In this document: positions 18,547 through 21,294 of the stretch, piece by piece
How positions within the stretch are numbered: position 1 is the first letter of the stretch
How the letters are laid out: the number at the start of each line of letters is the position of its first letter
NCBI GenBank assembly: GCA_964474655.1
Contig: CAYYTU010000051.1
Coordinates: 1-21,294 of the forward strand
DNA: 21,294 nucleotides
Direction: 5' to 3'
DNA from: CAYYTU01 sp964474655
GTDB lineage: Bacteria > Chloroflexota > Anaerolineae > B4-G1
The notes under the pieces: generated by a model
Database searches by the model: none
What the model was told of the DNA's origin: nothing
Seen by the model: only the letters and a program-made list of their open reading frames with translations
Made by a program: the position numbers and the translations under genes

Positions 18547-21000
18547 ATGCGGGAAGAAACTGAGTTGTGGAATAACCTGGCGCTCCGGGAGTTATGGTCG
18601 AAGGTGGGATGGCCTAGCACGGTGCCATTCTCCCTCGATGGAGTCGAGCTGGCGAACGACGACCTCACCAGTAAATCAAGCCAGGAGATCATCGAAGCGC
18701 CAGTGCTGCCGTTGCGCGATATGGTGATCTTCCCCCAGACGATGATGCCGCTCTTCATCGGCCGGGAACGCTCCAAGGAAGCGATCGAGGCGGCCCATGA
18801 CCACGGCGAGCCGCTCATCACCATCGCGCAGCGCGACGACAAGATAGACCACCCTGACCTGGGCGATCTGTACGACTTCGGGACCGAGATCCACGTTGGG
18901 CGTATGCTTCGTATGCCCGACGAGACCCTCAGCCTGTTGGGGCAAGGCATCCAACGGCTCCAGATCCTCGACTATCTCCAGTGGGAACCCTACATCCGCG
19001 TGCAGGCCCGTCCCATCCGCGAGACGGCGGACCAATCCCCCTTGACTGAGGCGCTGACCCGCGCGGTGCTGGCCCTCTTCGAAAAGATCGTCTACCTGAA
19101 CCGCATTCTGCCCGAGGACGCCTACGTCTTCGCGATGAACATAGAAGACCCAGGCTGGCTGGCCGATTTTGTGACCCAGACTTTGAGTCTCGACGTGGAG
19201 GAGCAACAGGAGATCCTGGAGACCATCGACCCGGTGGCGCGGCTCCAGCACGTCAGCGTCCTGCTGGGCGAGGAACTGGATGTGTTGGAGCTGGAGGACC
19301 ACATCCACGCCCAGGTGCAGGAGGAGATGGACAAGTCGCAGCGCGAATACTTCTTGCGCGAGCAGATGAAAGTGATCCAGGACGAGTTGGGCGAAACCGA
19401 CACTTACACACAAGAGATCAACGACCTGCGAGAAAAGATCGCCGAAATGGCACTCCCGGAAGCGGTGCAGGAACGAACCAACAAGGAGCTCGATCATCTG
19501 GCGGCGATGTCGCCGATGTCGCCGGAAACCGGCATCGTCCGCACGTATCTCGACTGGCTGATCGAACTGCCCTGGCACGAGGCGACCGAGGACAACCTGG
19601 ACGTCCAGCACGTCGAGGAAGTGCTGGAATCGCGCCACTACGGGCTGCCCAAGGCCAAGGAGCGCATCCTGGAACATATCGCCGTGCGCCAGCTGGCCGC
19701 CGACAAGATGCGCAGCCCCATTTTATGCTTCGTAGGGCCGCCCGGCACGGGCAAGACCTCGCTGGGCCGCTCCATCGCCGAGGCGTTGGGCCGCGAGTTC
19801 GTGCGCGTGAGCCTGGGCGGCGTGCGGGACGAAGCCGAGATCCGCGGCCATCGCCGCACGTACATCGGCTCCCTGCCCGGACGCATCATCCAGACGATGC
19901 GCCGCGCTGGGACGGTCAATCCGCTGTTTATGCTCGACGAGGTCGACAAGCTGGGACGCGATTTCCGCGGCGATCCATCGGCGGCGCTGCTGGAGGTGCT
20001 GGACCCGGAGCAGAACAACGCCTTTTCCGACCACTACCTTGAGGTGCCGTACGATCTCTCCCGCGTGCTCTTCATCACGACGGCCAACATCCTCGATCCC
20101 ATCCCGCCGGCCCTGCAGGATCGGATGGAGGTGCTGGAGTTCCCGGGTTACACCGAGGAGGAGAAGGTCGAGATCGCCCGCCGCTTCCTGATCCCCCGGC
20201 AGATCGAGGAACACGGTCTGGAGGATCACCAGATCGCGTTTGGCGAAGAAGCGCTGCGCACCCTGATCCGCGACTACACCTACGAGGCCGGGGTACGCAA
20301 CCTGGAGCGCAAGATCGCCGCCGTCTGCCGCAAGCTGGCCCGGCGTGTGGCGGAGGGTCAGCCCGTGCCGGAGGACGTCACGGTCGATCTGCTGGACGAG
20401 TTCCTCGGCCCGCCCAAGTTCGCCCACAGCAAAGCGGAGCAGGAGGACGGCGTCGGCCTCGCCACCGGCGTGGCGTGGACGGAGGCCGGCGGCGACTTGA
20501 TGCCCGTCGAGGTGGCGCTGATGCCCGGCAAGGGCAAGCTGCTGCTGACCGGTCGGCTGGGCGACGTGATGCAAGAATCGGCCCAGGCGGCCCTGAGTTA
20601 CACCCGCGCCCACTGCGACGAACTGGCCATCGCCCCGGACACCTTCGACGAGACCGACACCCACATCCATATGCTGGAGGGCGCGATTCCCAAGGACGGC
20701 CCCTCGGCCGGCGTCACCATCGCCACGGCCCTCGTCTCTGCCGTGACCAGACGCCCGGTCTCTCACGAAGTTGGTATGACGGGGGAAATATCGCTGCGCG
20801 GGCGCGTGCTGCCCGTCGGCGGGCTCAAGGAGAAGACGCTGGCCGCCCATCGCGCCGGTCTGAAGACGCTGATTATCCCCAGGCGCAACGAAAAGGACCT
20901 GGTCGAAATCCCCGAAAGCGTGCGCGAGGCGTTGACCCTCGTCCTGGTCGAGCGGATGGACGAGGTGCTTGAGATCGCCCTGGCCCCGCCGGCCTCCTGA
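18547..21000 (+). CDS. lon: ATP-dependent Lon protease
   Basis: This protein of 817 residues degrades misfolded and regulatory proteins in the cytoplasm as a hexamer. After a lead of about 50 residues, the substrate-binding N domain begins (APVLPLRDMVIFPQTMMPLF), then coiled-coil-like helices. The AAA+ module has Walker A GPPGTGKT (397-404), Walker B LFMLDEVDKL and sensor segments. The protease has catalytic Ser720 in KDGPSAG and Lys763 in GGLKEK, spaced 43 residues as in E. coli Lon. The start is uncertain. ATG 18547 and GTG 18544 share the frame and have only a weak GGGTGA upstream; the first 50 residues are not conserved in the family. It follows folC by 33 nt and is followed by a weak terminator-like hairpin. 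Confidence 0.96.
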   Translation: MREETELWNNLALRELWSKVGWPSTVPFSLDGVELANDDLTSKSSQEIIEAPVLPLRDMVIFPQTMMPLFIGRERSKEAIEAAHDHGEPLITIAQRDDKIDHPDLGDLYDFGTEIHVGRMLRMPDETLSLLGQGIQRLQILDYLQWEPYIRVQARPIRETADQSPLTEALTRAVLALFEKIVYLNRILPEDAYVFAMNIEDPGWLADFVTQTLSLDVEEQQEILETIDPVARLQHVSVLLGEELDVLELEDHIHAQVQEEMDKSQREYFLREQMKVIQDELGETDTYTQEINDLREKIAEMALPEAVQERTNKELDHLAAMSPMSPETGIVRTYLDWLIELPWHEATEDNLDVQHVEEVLESRHYGLPKAKERILEHIAVRQLAADKMRSPILCFVGPPGTGKTSLGRSIAEALGREFVRVSLGGVRDEAEIRGHRRTYIGSLPGRIIQTMRRAGTVNPLFMLDEVDKLGRDFRGDPSAALLEVLDPEQNNAFSDHYLEVPYDLSRVLFITTANILDPIPPALQDRMEVLEFPGYTEEEKVEIARRFLIPRQIEEHGLEDHQIAFGEEALRTLIRDYTYEAGVRNLERKIAAVCRKLARRVAEGQPVPEDVTVDLLDEFLGPPKFAHSKAEQEDGVGLATGVAWTEAGGDLMPVEVALMPGKGKLLLTGRLGDVMQESAQAALSYTRAHCDELAIAPDTFDETDTHIHMLEGAIPKDGPSAGVTIATALVSAVTRRPVSHEVGMTGEISLRGRVLPVGGLKEKTLAAHRAGLKTLIIPRRNEKDLVEIPESVREALTLVLVERMDEVLEIALAPPAS

Positions 21001-21062
21001 CGCCCATCCCCCAGGCAAACCGTCGTCCACGAACATCAGAGACGACGACGTAGAGGATGCTT

Positions 21063-21090
21063 AATCGTCCCCACGACGGACGATTTCTCT
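21063..21090 (+). terminator. Probable terminator after lon
   Basis: AATCGTCC (21063-21070) pairs with GGACGATT (21078-21085) across a 7-nt loop. TTTCTCTT overlaps and follows the stem, a weak T-tract. It is 63 nt after the lon stop. Confidence 0.55.
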
Positions 21091-21169
21091 TCCGAAGCGA
21101 GTCCTTCTTCCCCTGTCGGCTCTTAGTTGTCCGCCGCAGCCAACCCGCCCTACATCCCTCCACTCTTCA

Positions 21170-21216
21170 AATTTTTGAGGAGCAGAGACTTCGGCCTTCC
21201 GAAATCTGGAGTCGCT
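21170..21216. repeat. Palindromic dispersed-repeat-like element, right edge
   Basis: After TTTTTGAGGAGCAG the sequence AGACTTCGG-CCTT-CCGAAATCT is an imperfect palindrome. A similar AGACTTCGGAAGTCT with AGGAG before it lies at the left edge (positions 4-18, minus strand). The shared wording at both ends suggests a dispersed repeat family. Nothing coding is seen from 21086 to 21294. Confidence 0.4.
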
Positions 21217-21236
21217 AAACTGCAGGAGCTAAGTTA

Positions 21237-21294
21237 AAAGTCAAGTTGTCTATGCGTCAAAGTCAAGTTATCCATGCGCCAAAGTCAAGTTGTC
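21237..21294. repeat. 22-bp tandem repeats cut by the window end
   Basis: AAAGTCAAGTTGTCTATGCGTC (21237-21258 in two parts: AAAGTCAAGTT and GTCTATGCGTC), a second copy with three changes at 21259-21280, and 14 bases of a third at 21281-21294. Repeats of this size with small changes resemble the multiple terminal repeats bound by transposases such as those of IS21-type elements. The element itself, if any, lies beyond the window. Confidence 0.6.

Noticed and set aside
18540..18563. ATG 18540 as start of lon
   Set aside because: It reads only seven codons (MSDAGRN) and stops; it is out of frame with lon.
19723..21036. Long minus-strand open frame (437 codons) opposite lon
   Set aside because: It mirrors the codon bias of lon on the other strand, has no ribosome binding site and contains no known motif; lon is beyond doubt.
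1..21294. CRISPR array, tRNA or rRNA gene
   Set aside because: No regularly spaced repeat-spacer pattern and no cloverleaf or rRNA core sequence was found on reading both strands; the repeats seen are short tandem or operator-like.

Overview
This GC-rich window (21.3 kb) is dense bacterial chromosome, gene after gene with short spacers and clear AAGGAGG-type ribosome binding sites. It has no plasmid or phage genes, rRNA, tRNA or CRISPR. The gene mix suggests an environmental bacterium, perhaps from the Chloroflexota (Anaerolineae/Caldilineae-like). That mix is a selenoprotein-type SelD, a YedE selenium operon, DUF1385, KTSC, PhnDCE and lipoproteins with FlgD-like repeats. The taxonomic guess comes from general familiarity and was not tested.

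Layout. (1) 1-709, minus: a Fur/Zur-type regulator with a good promoter and operator, followed by the start of a lipoprotein that runs off the left edge and begins like a zinc-binding ZnuA protein. (2) 725-3098, minus: an operon of Zn-dependent alcohol dehydrogenase, NUDIX hydrolase and a short sulfotransferase-like protein, ending in a terminator. It is headed by a palindrome plus a helically phased TTGGGATA array. (3) 3220-7552, plus: the selenium operon yedE - tusA-like - cysteine desulfurase-like - DUF3343 - selD. It is preceded by about 260 nt of transcribed, strongly folded leader with a promoter, an 8-codon leader peptide, three hairpins and a strong intrinsic terminator. (4) 7560-9375, minus: DUF1385 membrane protein and nitroreductase. 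(5) 9405-10165, minus: HNH endonuclease with its own promoter and terminator. (6) 10155-15641, minus: phnD-phnC-phnE, then two family-2 glycosyltransferases with a frameshifted KTSC gene between them; a PHO-box-like array lies upstream of phnD. (7) 15731-17048, minus: a large lipoprotein. (8) 17100-21085, plus: folC and lon. (9) 21086-21294: no gene; dispersed-repeat-like sequence and a 22-bp tandem repeat cut by the window edge.

Main result. selD is longer than a standard ORF call would show. Its real start is ATG 6503, and codon 17 is an in-frame TGA exactly where SelD carries its catalytic Cys/Sec. A SECIS-like hairpin follows directly. SelD is therefore read as a selenoprotein. The genes before it form a plausible chain: YedE moves a selenium or sulfur species across the membrane, the desulfurase-like PLP enzyme and the TusA-like and DUF3343 proteins mobilise and carry it, and SelD makes selenophosphate. 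The folded leader with terminator before yedE has no second promoter that I can see between it and yedE. It is my best candidate for an undescribed regulatory RNA (attenuator or riboswitch).

Other points of note: a PhnE permease with an Ig/IPT-like extracytoplasmic domain inserted between its N-terminal membrane part and its permease core; a single-base frameshift in the KTSC gene; several short tandem or inverted repeats at gene junctions of the selenium operon; and TTG or GTG starts fixed by ribosome binding sites or overlaps.
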